From positions 2,073,092 through 2,137,091 of the forward strand of contig NZ_CP019981.1 of NCBI RefSeq assembly GCF_002982135.1: 64,000 nucleotides of DNA. The letters are read 5' to 3'. Under the pieces are notes generated by a model. That model was not told where the DNA came from. It saw only the letters and a program-made list of their open reading frames with translations, and did no database searches. The stretch's first letter is position 1; each line of letters opens with the position of its first letter. Source of the DNA: Pediococcus inopinatus (GTDB lineage Bacteria; Bacillota; Bacilli; Lactobacillales; Lactobacillaceae). The translations under genes and the position numbers were made by a program. Positions 8,478 through 16,370 of the stretch are shown in pieces.

Positions 8478-9707
8478 ATGAATTTATATTTAGGTATTGA
8501 TGTTGGTAAAAATAAATTAGACTTTTGTGCTTTAGATTCTGATCAACATTGCCGTTTTCAAGATGAAACTACTAATGATCTTAATGGTGCCGTTAAAATT
8601 AAACAGGTAATCTTAACTGAGACTAAAACCCACCATTATGAAAAGATAACTGTTGGTATGGAAGCCACCTCGGTCTATAATTTTCATCCGATGACTTTTT
8701 TCGCCGAAGATAGCGAGTTACAAGCCTTAGGCTTATCGGTTATCACCATTAACCCCTATACGTCACATCATTTTAGCCAGTTATTTGATGATGGTAAGAC
8801 GGATGCGATTGATGCCAAACAATTAGCTGATTTGTTACGGATCAAACCACTGGGAACTTCAGTTGCTCGCCAAGAAAACTATGTGGCTTTGCAACGTCTA
8901 ACACGGGAACGTTATCACTTGGTTAAACAAATGACTGATTCTAAAAATCATTTTTTGAATAATCTTTATTATCGTTGTAATACGTTAGAACGGGAGCTGC
9001 CAACATCCGTTTTTGGTTCAACTATGATGACCCTAATTACTGATGAAGAGTTAACCTTGGACGAGGCAGCGGCGCTACCTCTTGATGAATTAGTCACCCA
9101 TCTTCAACAGTTAGCTCACGGTAAGTTTGGTGATGCCGAAGCCGTTGCTAAAGCTATTAAGAAAGCAACCCGTTCTTCTTATCGCCTATCAAAAGTCGTA
9201 ACAGATTCTGTTGATGAAATTTTGGCGGTCTATGCGAATGAAATTCGGATGTTAAAAAAACAAATCCAAGTTTTGGATAAAACAATTACACAGATATCTA
9301 CTCAAATCACAGATATCAATTGTTTAACTAGTGTTCCCGGTATTGGCCCAGTTTATGCGGCTGGTATTGTGGCAGAAATTGGTCAAATTGAACGTTTTCC
9401 CGATGAAAGTCATATTGCCAAGTATGCTGGCCTGGCTTGGTTACCACATGAATCAGGCACAAGCGTTCGTCAAGCTACACCACGAACTCGTAAGGGTAAT
9501 CAATATCTTCGTTATTATCTAGTTGAAGCTGCCAACTCGATAAGACGTTATGATGTTACTTACCAACGCTATTACCACAAAAAATATGAAGAGGTACCCA
9601 AGTATCGTCATCGTCGAGCTATTGTCTTGACGGCACGAAAGCTTGTAAGATTGGTGGAAGTCTTGCTTAGAAACCATCAATTTTATATACCACCCAAAGT
9701 GGTATAG
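8478..9707 (+). CDS. IS110-family transposase (DEDD recombinase)
   Basis: This is a 409-residue protein from ATG 8478, which has an AAAGGAGGT site 9 bases upstream; the longer frame from 8394 lacks one. The N-terminal RuvC-like half shows the DEDD residues: Asp in GIDVGKNKLDF, Glu in VGMEATSVY, and two Asp in TDAIDAKQLADLL. The C-terminal Transposase_20 half has the SVPGIGPVYAAGIVAEIG helix-hairpin-helix and HESGTSVRQATPRTRKGNQY. The latter segment holds the serine region that acts as nucleophile in characterised IS110 enzymes. The frame is intact, so the element could be active. Its insertion separates the peroxidase gene from the c-di-GMP locus. Confidence 0.93.
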   Translation: MNLYLGIDVGKNKLDFCALDSDQHCRFQDETTNDLNGAVKIKQVILTETKTHHYEKITVGMEATSVYNFHPMTFFAEDSELQALGLSVITINPYTSHHFSQLFDDGKTDAIDAKQLADLLRIKPLGTSVARQENYVALQRLTRERYHLVKQMTDSKNHFLNNLYYRCNTLERELPTSVFGSTMMTLITDEELTLDEAAALPLDELVTHLQQLAHGKFGDAEAVAKAIKKATRSSYRLSKVVTDSVDEILAVYANEIRMLKKQIQVLDKTITQISTQITDINCLTSVPGIGPVYAAGIVAEIGQIERFPDESHIAKYAGLAWLPHESGTSVRQATPRTRKGNQYLRYYLVEAANSIRRYDVTYQRYYHKKYEEVPKYRHRRAIVLTARKLVRLVEVLLRNHQFYIPPKVV

Positions 9708-9739
9708 CTTTCGAGTTTACGATACTGAGTCCCTTCTTA

Positions 9740-9766
9740 ACCCGCTAAATTAACTGTTTTAGTGGG
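9740..9766. other. Hairpin in the 3' non-coding end of the IS110 element
   Basis: CCCGCTAAA pairs with TTTAGTGGG (one G-T wobble) around a short loop, 35 bases after the transposase stop. There is no T-run, so it is more likely an end structure than a terminator. The rest of 9708-10004 is AT-rich and holds a TATACT box at 9935-9940 that may serve the next gene. Confidence 0.45.
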
Positions 9767-10004
9767 CTGGGGAAGCTATACTCTCAAGAACTGATTAATA
9801 ATAAAAACAAAGCTTTTTACATACTTGACTTATTACCACAAGGCTTATAGCTATTATACCTATTTTTTAAAAAAAATTGCTGAATAATGCTTTGTTAGAC
9901 CCGTAATAGTATTCCCTGGACCAGGTTAATAAGGTATACTGTATTGTGATACATGCCGGGAAATTACTGACTATAAGAAAAAGAAATTAAATGGGCGCAC
10001 AAAT

Positions 10005-10834
10005 ATGGAAACGTTAACGCAACTTGAACATTTATTATTATGGATTAGTCTGGTTACAATTAGTGTTTTTTTAATTATAATTGTAATTTACTATTATCGT
10101 TCCCGAAAAAGATCAAATAATTATCTTGGTAAGCAGCAACTTGAATTACGTTATTTCATTCAAAATCAGGTGGATTATCATGGCCGGCTGATTGGCTATG
10201 AGTGTTTATTACGAGAACATGATGCAGATGGTGAATGGCGGTTACCCCGAGAACTGGAAACCCTGCCCTTACAAAGGGTGATGTTTCTATTACAGGATAC
10301 TTTCAAATCACTTTCCAAGGATCCCATTACTCTGTCAATCAACCTCGAATATGAGCAAATTGTTAGTGATGAATTTGATTATTTTGTGCGGTGGGCAATT
10401 AGTAATATCGAGCCGATGCACTTAAACGTGGAATATACGGCCGGGCGCAATAGTGAGCTTTTGAATAAACGAAGATTCAAGCAGCGCGTGATTATGGGAT
10501 GCATTTTTCGATTGACAACGTCGGCTCCGAACTATCCAACTTGAATGATATTGAGTGGATGCTTCCCGTCACCGATACTTTAAAATGTTCCATGCGTAGT
10601 TTTCGCAAAACGGATCCTGATGAGTGGCTGGACTTAAATTTACAGTTTTGGAATCACTTATCACAAGAACGCCATATTAAACTAGTATTAACGGGGATTG
10701 AAGACAAACAGGACGAAGCCTTAGCGCAGCAACTCCAGATTGATATTCGTCAGGGGTACCTATTTGGTCATCCGATCGATCCCCACGTAAATGAAGAGGC
10801 AAAAAATGACAACCAAAAACAACCAAAAAAGTGA
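10005..10834 (+). pseudogene. Membrane-anchored EAL-domain protein, frameshifted
   Basis: Two overlapping frames together encode one EAL (c-di-GMP phosphodiesterase-type) protein. The first (10005-10544) has an N-terminal membrane helix (about residues 10-32) and the start of the domain: LIGYECLLREHD in the EALLR position and LSINLEYEQI. The second, from about 10470 to 10834, carries RDYGMHFSIDNVGSELSNL, LTGIEDKQ and IRQGYLFGHP. A one-base loss near 10470-10490 (for example in the AA of CGAAGATT) explains the switch. The catalytic motifs are also degenerate (ECL for EAL, DN for DD, GIED for the usual glutamate motif), so even an intact form may be a c-di-GMP sensor rather than an enzyme. It precedes the polysaccharide synthase genes and overlaps the next gene. 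Confidence 0.75.
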
Positions 10835-11186
10835 AGATAAAGAAACTGAAGAGAAACAAATAAAAGCCTATCAAGATGATTATTTTTCAAAAGGGCATTG
10901 GCTACGCAAAATTTGGCAAACTTTATTAGTCTTATTTGGCTGGATCTGTGTGTTTATTCCCATCATTGTAACGGTTCTTTCTTATTTAGGTGTTGAATAC
11001 CATCTATTTAAGCCTATCTGGACGTATCGTGAGGGAATTTTTGAAATCAAATTTATCGGAATACTGTTGCTGTTTTTATTTGTCATGGCGCTTGTGTTCA
11101 GTGTTTCCATGTCGTTGATTCAAAATCGTAAACGTGATCGGTTGGTAGAACAATGGCCAACATTTAATCCGATTAACCAAAAATGA
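10806..11186 (+). CDS. Small two-TM membrane protein of the polysaccharide locus (PgaD-like position)
   Basis: This 126-residue protein has a charged N-terminus (MTTKNNQKSEDKETEEKQIK) and two hydrophobic segments (about residues 40-65 and 80-105). The ATG at 10806 is chosen because GAAGAGG lies 6 bases upstream. Between a c-di-GMP domain protein and a PgaC-like synthase, a short two-span protein would correspond in position to PgaD, the c-di-GMP-binding partner of poly-GlcNAc synthase. Sequence similarity is not evident, so this is inference. The frame ends at TGA 11184-11186 but stays open in phase for another 51 codons, suggesting a truncated protein. Confidence 0.6.
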   Translation: MTTKNNQKSEDKETEEKQIKAYQDDYFSKGHWLRKIWQTLLVLFGWICVFIPIIVTVLSYLGVEYHLFKPIWTYREGIFEIKFIGILLLFLFVMALVFSVSMSLIQNRKRDRLVEQWPTFNPINQK

Positions 11187-11339
11187 CGCACCACTGAGTT
11201 AGATAAATTTATGGACAAGCGGTTTGGTCCGGAAGAGGCTCGCCAAAATGCGCGTAACTATCGCGTTGAACCAGAACAGAATTTAGAAACGCACGAAATA
11301 AAAAAGTTATTTGATGCGCACGATATTGATGATCTTTAG
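11187..11339 (+). pseudogene. In-frame continuation of the small membrane protein gene beyond a TGA
   Basis: Reading straight on from the TGA in the same phase gives RTTELDKFMDKRFGPEEARQ and continues with charged, protein-like sequence to EIKKLFDAHDIDDL and TAG at 11337-11339. The composition suggests a genuine cytoplasmic tail cut off by a nonsense change. No ribosome binding site supports independent initiation at the internal ATG. Confidence 0.55.
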
Positions 11340-11356
11340 AAAGTGACGGCTGATTT

Positions 11357-12667
11357 ATGATTGATCATGTTTTTGATGCAACAACTGGGGCAACAATTTT
11401 AAATATCTTTTTACTGATCCTATGTCTATATCCAGTTATGGGGTCTTTTTTCTGGTTCTGTGGATCTCTAAGCTATCGCTGGTTACGGTCAGAAAAAGCG
11501 GACAGCAATTGGAAAGTATTACCACCTGAAAAACAACCGATGGTCACCATTATGATCCCAGCGCATAATGAAGAAATTATGATTGCTGACACGATTAATT
11601 ATTTATTTAAAGAGTTAAATTATCAAAATTTTGAAGTGCTGTTAATGGATGATGGGTCGACGGATAAAACAGCCGAGATTGTAACCGAATTGGAAGAAAT
11701 CTACCCTCGACTGCGGATGATTCATATTGTGAAAAATAAGGGCAAAGCGCATGCCTTTAATATTGGGATGTATTTTGCCAAGGGTGACTACATTTTAAGC
11801 AATGATGCGGATACTATTCCGGAGCCAGACGCGCTGATGAAGTATATGAATTATTTTATTCATGATCGTGATCTAAACACATCTGCGGTGACTGCCAATA
11901 TGGATGTGCAGAATCGCACCAAACTGCTAGCGAAATCCCAAACGGTGGAATTTTCAAGTATTGTAGGCGTTATTAAACGAAGCCAGGCAGCAATTAATGA
12001 TTCAATGTATGCTTATAGTGGTGCAAATACTATGTATCGTAAAAACTTTTTGATTGATGTAGGGGGCTTTCGACAGGATCGGGCGACCGAAGATATCAGT
12101 ATTGCCTGGGATCATCAGGCAATTGGCGCGGTACCTCGTTTTGCACCCAATATCGTTTTTCATATGAATGTGCCAGAAACAATTCCTGACTTATATCGGC
12201 AACGGAAACGCTGGGCCCAGGGTGGGACGGAAGTTTGGTTAACGAATATTAAGAAATTTATTTTTCATCCCATTAAACGACGCTATCAGCTTTCAATGTT
12301 TATTGATTCAACACTTTCCATTATCTGGTCCTTTTTCTTCCTAATTACCACTGCAATTTTTTTAATCACCATTATTTATTTTTTTATGACCGGAAACTGG
12401 GAACGATTACTGCATAGCATTGAAATGTCATTTATTTTTGTGAATTTCGAGATGCTGGCGGGCTTTATGCAGCTTTTAGCGGCCTTGATTTTGGATCATC
12501 ATGGTGCCAAATTAAAATATCTTCTTTTTGCGCCATGGTACATGTTATTTTACTGGATGATCAACCCAATTACGGTTGTCATGACGTTTATTCCCGCAAT
12601 GAAAACAATTTTTGGTCGCGGATCCGGAACTTGGAAAAGCCCGGAACGAAAGAAATTTACCAAGTAG
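11357..12667 (+). CDS. Processive family 2 glycosyltransferase, PgaC/cellulose-synthase-like
   Basis: This 436-residue membrane glycosyltransferase should polymerise an activated sugar into an extracellular beta-linked polysaccharide. It has an N-terminal span, then the GT-A domain: VTIMIPAHNEE, LLMDDGSTDKT (first Asp motif), SNDADTIPEPDAL (DxD), TEDISIAWD (TED general base) and QRKRWAQGG, the Q(Q/R)xRW motif of processive synthases. Three or more C-terminal spans follow (residues about 300-420), as in poly-beta-1,6-GlcNAc synthase PgaC/IcaA. The neighbouring EAL and GGDEF genes suggest control by c-di-GMP. No PilZ domain is attached. The sugar identity cannot be read from sequence. Confidence 0.85.
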   Translation: MIDHVFDATTGATILNIFLLILCLYPVMGSFFWFCGSLSYRWLRSEKADSNWKVLPPEKQPMVTIMIPAHNEEIMIADTINYLFKELNYQNFEVLLMDDGSTDKTAEIVTELEEIYPRLRMIHIVKNKGKAHAFNIGMYFAKGDYILSNDADTIPEPDALMKYMNYFIHDRDLNTSAVTANMDVQNRTKLLAKSQTVEFSSIVGVIKRSQAAINDSMYAYSGANTMYRKNFLIDVGGFRQDRATEDISIAWDHQAIGAVPRFAPNIVFHMNVPETIPDLYRQRKRWAQGGTEVWLTNIKKFIFHPIKRRYQLSMFIDSTLSIIWSFFFLITTAIFLITIIYFFMTGNWERLLHSIEMSFIFVNFEMLAGFMQLLAALILDHHGAKLKYLLFAPWYMLFYWMINPITVVMTFIPAMKTIFGRGSGTWKSPERKKFTK

Positions 12668-12676
12668 TATCTAATT

Positions 12677-12716
12677 AAAAACGGCATCTGACTTGATTGT
12701 CAGATGTCGTTTTTTA
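12677..12716. terminator. Terminator between glycosyltransferase and EAL genes
   Basis: AACGGCATCTGAC pairs with GTCAGATGTCGTT around TTGATT, followed by TTTTT. It is flanked by AAAA on the left, so it may serve both converging genes. Confidence 0.85.
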
Positions 12717-12717
12717 A

Positions 12718-13425
12718 TTAGTTTTTATTGAAAGGAAGAACGGTATTAGCAGCTGGGTCGCTTGCTGCTGGTAAATAAACTGGATGACCTAATGCAAAAC
12801 CTTGTAACATATCAACTTGAAAATCTTTTAATAAAAGGAGATCATCTTTTGACTCAATCCCTTCAACTGTAAGCAACTTGTGTTTTTTTTGTGCTTGGGC
12901 ATTCCAAAAAGTTAGTTGGGGGATGAGTTGATCCATCGTTTTGTTTGCCCGAAAGTTTTGAATGGCAAATTTGTATTCTTGAACAAACGGATCAAGGGCC
13001 TCAATACGTTTAAGTTGATTGTTTCCAAAACCCACGTCATCGATGATCCAGCCGATACCATTATCGTAAAAACATTTAGCAGCTTTGTAGATTTGGTCTT
13101 CAGTCACCAGCGTGGGACTGGAATGCTCTGTCAATTCGACAGTCAGAGTGACGGGTAAAAGTTGATTTCTGATTGCTTGTAAAGCTTCACAAAAATTAAG
13201 ATCTACAAATTGTTCGGGATCCAAATTAATAGAAATGTTTTTAAATTCACTTGCCATTAATGGGGCCGTTTGAACGAGAAGTTGAGCAATCTGTTGAGCT
13301 GGAAACCGATTGAAATCATTCGGAAAAGTCCATCCGTCAGCGGTTTTTTCGCGTAGAAAAAGCTCGTAGCCAATTGGTTGTAATGGATGTAGCAGAAATT
13401 TTGGTTGTCCCCAAAAGCGAATCAT
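12718..13425 (-). CDS. Stand-alone EAL-domain protein (probable c-di-GMP phosphodiesterase)
   Basis: This 235-residue cytoplasmic protein consists of one EAL domain, which hydrolyses c-di-GMP to pGpG. The catalytic set looks preserved: E in GYELFLRE (the EAL position reads ELF), N in ISINLDPEQF, E in TVELTEH, DD in GWIIDDVGFG, K in EYKFAIQ, E in LTVEGIES, and Q in MLQGFALG. There is no sensor or membrane segment. It is a paralogue of the gene at 13727-14422; both open with (I/L)RFWGQPKF. The start ATG has a TTGGAGGAG site. The 300-bp gap upstream (13426-13726) is AT-rich with no gene or clear promoter pair that I can identify. Confidence 0.85.
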   Translation of the reverse strand: MIRFWGQPKFLLHPLQPIGYELFLREKTADGWTFPNDFNRFPAQQIAQLLVQTAPLMASEFKNISINLDPEQFVDLNFCEALQAIRNQLLPVTLTVELTEHSSPTLVTEDQIYKAAKCFYDNGIGWIIDDVGFGNNQLKRIEALDPFVQEYKFAIQNFRANKTMDQLIPQLTFWNAQAQKKHKLLTVEGIESKDDLLLLKDFQVDMLQGFALGHPVYLPAASDPAANTVLPFNKN

Positions 13426-13726
13426 GGTAGCTCCTCCAATTTAGATCTGATATTTTTTTTAAAGCAAGTGTTCATTTTGTACAAGTTAAATAGTGTAAAA
13501 ACATAGATCTATATCGACATAATTTTAGCACAATGGTTTAAAAGTACAATAGAAAATCGGATCCTTATTAGCAATCGGGACTATAAAAGATGCTTAATCA
13601 TCATTTTATGGGGCAATAAGCATTTTTATGTAACGTGAACAGAAAATAACAAAAATCTAAACTTAGTAAGCTCTCCTTTAATAGATACGTAAAAATTGAG
13701 GGCAGTTTTTAAATAGCGGCAAACTT

Positions 13727-14422
13727 TTAACAGTGAACGAGACTTTTTTCCGAGTCGCCTTTAATTGGCAGAAGGACCGGGCGACCTAAAGTATAGCCCT
13801 GAAGCATATCAGCTTGGTAGTCAGAAAGGGTCAACAAGTCTTTTTTAGATTCCACTCCTTCAATAGTGAATACTTTATTGTTTGTTCGTGCTAAATCACA
13901 CCAAAAGGATAGTTTAGGCACAATAGCTTCGAGTGATTCTCCGGGCCGAAAATTTTGAACGGCAAATTTATATTCGTTAACATAATTATTTAAAAGTTTG
14001 ACGCGCTTGAGTTGATTGTCACCAGAGCCCACATCATCTAAAATAACGGCAAAATTTGCGTCAGTATAGCGTTTGGTGGCGGCAAGCAGGATTTGGTCTG
14101 GGATGGGGGTGTCGCTTGGGTGCTCAGTCAATTCAATCGATAAGTGACGACACGAAATTTCGTTTTGAATTGAAACGAATGTTTGACAAAATTGTGGATC
14201 GATAAACTGATCAATATCAAGATTAACAGAAAGACTTTTCATGTTATGTGGCAGTGCGGGCGCTGTTTGGATGAGTAGATTAGCGATTTGGCTAGCGGTA
14301 AACTTGCTAAAATCACTTGGTACTTCCCACTCGGTCATGGAACCCTCACGCAAGAAAAGTTCGTAACCCACAGGTTCTAGTGGATCACGTGAAAACTTAG
14401 GTTGTCCCCAGAATCTTAGCAA
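13727..14422 (-). CDS. Stand-alone EAL-domain protein, paralogue of the preceding gene
   Basis: This 231-residue protein is read from TTG at 14420-14422. That start is chosen because GGAAGGAG sits 7-8 bases upstream and the N-terminus then aligns with its paralogue (LRFWGQPKF). The EAL motifs are GYELFLRE, LSVNLDIDQF, SIELTEHPS, AVILDDVGSG, EYKFAVQ, FTIEGVES and MLQGYTLG, so phosphodiesterase activity is plausible. An intrinsic terminator ends about 15 bases before the ribosome binding site, leaving no room for a promoter between them. Expression therefore needs read-through, suggesting attenuation control. Confidence 0.83.
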   Translation of the reverse strand: MLRFWGQPKFSRDPLEPVGYELFLREGSMTEWEVPSDFSKFTASQIANLLIQTAPALPHNMKSLSVNLDIDQFIDPQFCQTFVSIQNEISCRHLSIELTEHPSDTPIPDQILLAATKRYTDANFAVILDDVGSGDNQLKRVKLLNNYVNEYKFAVQNFRPGESLEAIVPKLSFWCDLARTNNKVFTIEGVESKKDLLTLSDYQADMLQGYTLGRPVLLPIKGDSEKSLVHC

Positions 14423-14444
14423 TATAAAGTCTCCTTCCAAATTT

Positions 14445-14490
14445 AAAAATAAAAAAGACCCGTACTTGACTTTCTCAAGTATGGGTCGTG
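14445..14490 (-). terminator. Intrinsic terminator in the leader of the EAL gene (attenuator candidate)
   Basis: On the minus strand GACCCATACTTGA pairs with TCAAGTACGGGTC around GAAAG, followed directly by TTTTTTATTTTT and then the ribosome binding site of the EAL gene. A second hairpin, CAATGT-TTCT-ACATTG, lies just upstream (about 14491-14507). Confidence 0.75.
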
Positions 14491-14548
14491 TGCAATGTAG
14501 AAACATTGACTGAGCTTTTTTATTTAGTTTGTAATATCTAACTTATTC

Positions 14549-14576
14549 AGTGTACCACGGAAAGTAAGAGAAACAA
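14549..14576 (-). promoter_or_regulatory. Candidate promoter for the attenuated EAL gene
   Basis: On the minus strand TTGTTT and TACACT are separated by 16 bases. It lies after the stop codon of the GGDEF gene and would give a roughly 120-nt leader containing both hairpins. Confidence 0.4.
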
Positions 14577-14601
14577 AAAAATTCAATAGATATTAATAAT
14601 T

Positions 14602-15798
14602 TTAATCATGCTTGATTGCTGTGTTAGGTGTCCGTGGATCGGTGATTGTTTCAGGATCTGAAACAGAGACACTGTCCCGCCCTTTACCTTTGGAATGGTA
14701 TAACATTTGATCAGTGCGTTCATATAACAGATTTTGGGTAATATCGGATTTTTGAAGTGCAGAAACTCCTACAGAAATGGTGATATGAAGATTTTCATTG
14801 TCATTAATTTTAAAGGCTGTCTTGCGAATCTCGGACTGCAGCTGATAACTGAATGTTGCTGCCTCGGCTAACGTAACATCAGGTAAGAGAATATTAAATT
14901 CTTCGCCACCCACGCGGTAAGCCTCAGCCTGGGGGACGGTTTTTACTTTATCAGCCGTGATCTTACTAACGGCTTTCAAAACGGCATTGCCAGCTAAATG
15001 GCCGTGTTGGTCGTTGACACGTTTAAAATGATCGATATCGAAAGCAATCATGGTGAACGGCTGGTCTGAGTCCTTAAAATTGATAAATGCCTCTGTAAAA
15101 TCTTTTTGAAATATCGAATAATTTTTCAATTTAGTTAGTGGGTCGGTTGTCGCTTGCTGGGTTAAACTTGTCAGATAGTCGTTTTCGCTATTTAATCGGG
15201 TCAGACCGTAGTATAGGAAAAAATTCATAACGACAAAGGTAATCCAGTAATACCAAGATGTAGTGACGGTAACGTCATTGAAGTAGCGGACGCGGATAAA
15301 GTGAAAAATTACCCAAAACCCTCCCACCACAATATCAAGCAGGCCAATCAAAATTAACTGGTGCAGCTGGAAACGACGAACCGCATACACGATGATGTTA
15401 ACAAACAAGTAAATTACGGCAGTCGCGAGGATAAAATCAATGGTGCCAATTGTGAATCCCCAAAAGAAGGCTCGCGCAAGAAAGCTTGATACAATCACGA
15501 TTAAGCTAGTCCGTTGACCTAAGAAGATAATGACGTAGAATAGCAGCAACAATCGAAAATCAACAAATGCCACATCTTGATTTGTATGGGCTGCGGCATA
15601 TTCAAAATACACACCTAGGATAGAAAAATAAACCACGCTTAAAACTGATAAGCGTCCGACTAAATAATTGATAGGTTTTTCTTGTTCCGTTGAATGGTTG
15701 ACCATTGAGCGAGCAAGTAATTGAAAAAATAAGATAATGCCAAGGGTGACAAAAATCCCAGTGAATAACGGGGAAAGTAGCCATTCATGTTGGGTCAA
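14602..15798 (-). CDS. Membrane diguanylate cyclase (GGDEF domain)
   Basis: This 398-residue protein makes c-di-GMP from two GTP. Residues 1 to about 210 form six or more hydrophobic spans of a membrane sensor region. The C-terminal GGDEF domain starts near TTDPLTKLKNYSIFQ, has FDIDHFKRVNDQHGHLAGN, and carries an active-site GGEEF in YRVGGEEFNIL. No RxxD inhibitory site is visible at the usual spacing before GGEEF, so product inhibition through an I-site is unlikely. It is the only cyclase in the window, opposed by three EAL proteins and next to a PgaC-like synthase. The start ATG has only a weak purine site. Confidence 0.88.
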   Translation of the reverse strand: MTQHEWLLSPLFTGIFVTLGIILFFQLLARSMVNHSTEQEKPINYLVGRLSVLSVVYFSILGVYFEYAAAHTNQDVAFVDFRLLLLFYVIIFLGQRTSLIVIVSSFLARAFFWGFTIGTIDFILATAVIYLFVNIIVYAVRRFQLHQLILIGLLDIVVGGFWVIFHFIRVRYFNDVTVTTSWYYWITFVVMNFFLYYGLTRLNSENDYLTSLTQQATTDPLTKLKNYSIFQKDFTEAFINFKDSDQPFTMIAFDIDHFKRVNDQHGHLAGNAVLKAVSKITADKVKTVPQAEAYRVGGEEFNILLPDVTLAEAATFSYQLQSEIRKTAFKINDNENLHITISVGVSALQKSDITQNLLYERTDQMLYHSKGKGRDSVSVSDPETITDPRTPNTAIKHD

Positions 15799-16020
15799 AT
15801 AAATTCATCTCTTAACTAAAATAATCTGGACGATTGCAATAAAATGGAAAATATAACTCTGAACCCCGTTATATGTTAACGGATACAAAGAAAGACTGAT
15901 TAATTATACCAAAAAAGATAAGAAGAACAAAGACATTTAAGTGAATTAGGTAATTAAGGATAGGCTGAGTGATGAATTTTAGCCTATATTTGGATTGGAC
16001 AATAAATAGAGGTACAAAAA

Positions 16021-16110
16021 AGCAACCATCATAGTAGTCGGGATGGTTGCTGGTAAGCACTATATTAAATAGTGCGGCGTGTTTTAGCACGCATCAGACA
16101 ATTGTCTGAT
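16021..16110. other. Cluster of four adjacent hairpins
   Basis: Four inverted repeats follow almost without gaps: AGCAACCATC/GATGGTTGCT (16021-16051), GCACTAT/ATAGTGC (16057-16075), GCGTG/CACGC (16077-16092) and the 18-base palindrome ATCAGACAATTGTCTGAT (16093-16110). They lie in the 644-bp gap between the divergent GGDEF and hydrolase genes. No gene is evident here, and the function is unknown. Confidence 0.6.
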
Positions 16111-16174
16111 AAGATTTGGCACCTTATGGGCTAGTTTAACACAAGTTAGAGGATTTTGAAAATCAAAAAAACGC

Positions 16175-16324
16175 TTTGCATGGGGCAAGTTTTAGTCGGT
16201 AGTTCCGCTAATTAGATTTTATTCAACTTTTTATTTGCTTTTAGTTTCGTTCCGGCGCTGATGTGGGGCCGTGTGGGTCGCTTATGACAAATCGCCACAC
16301 GCGCTCATCAACGTCGCCACTTCA
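16175..16324. repeat. Dispersed intergenic repeat, copy 2 (inverted, shorter)
   Basis: This is the reverse complement of part of the 4433-4775 element. About 105 bases align gap-free with the right part of copy 1, including the GCGACCCACACGGCCCCACA core. A further block (GTGG..CGTTGATG, GGCGATTT) aligns with 4565-4612 if about 65 bases internal to copy 1 are missing here. The left inverted arm of copy 1 is not seen. Confidence 0.6.
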
Positions 16325-16370
16325 CGTGTTAATTTCTACATACAAGAAACATTTCTAAAAAAATTTCATA

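Larger units (their letters stand above)
8230..9790 (+). mobile_element. IS110-family insertion sequence (approximate limits)
   Basis: A single DEDD-type transposase gene is flanked by about 250 and 80 bp of non-coding DNA. This layout, without classical terminal inverted repeats, is normal for IS110. The motif TGGTATAG(G)CTTTC occurs at 8233-8246 and again at 9700-9712 and may mark related end sequences. Downstream, GTATAGCTT (9702-9710) has an inverted partner near 9770. Exact ends cannot be fixed without an empty-site comparison, so the limits are estimates. Confidence 0.5.

Noticed and set aside
11184-11186. Selenocysteine or programmed read-through at the in-frame TGA
   Set aside because: No SECIS-like hairpin or read-through context was seen, and other genes nearby are also broken. 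A nonsense change is simpler.
14422-14549. c-di-GMP (GEMM) riboswitch before the EAL gene
   Set aside because: The leader shows two hairpins but no sequence resembling the conserved GEMM core, so only an uncharacterised attenuator is proposed.
15869-16090. Minus-strand open frame of 73 codons upstream of the GGDEF gene
   Set aside because: It runs through the hairpin cluster, has no ribosome site or recognisable domain, and looks like AT-rich chance coding.
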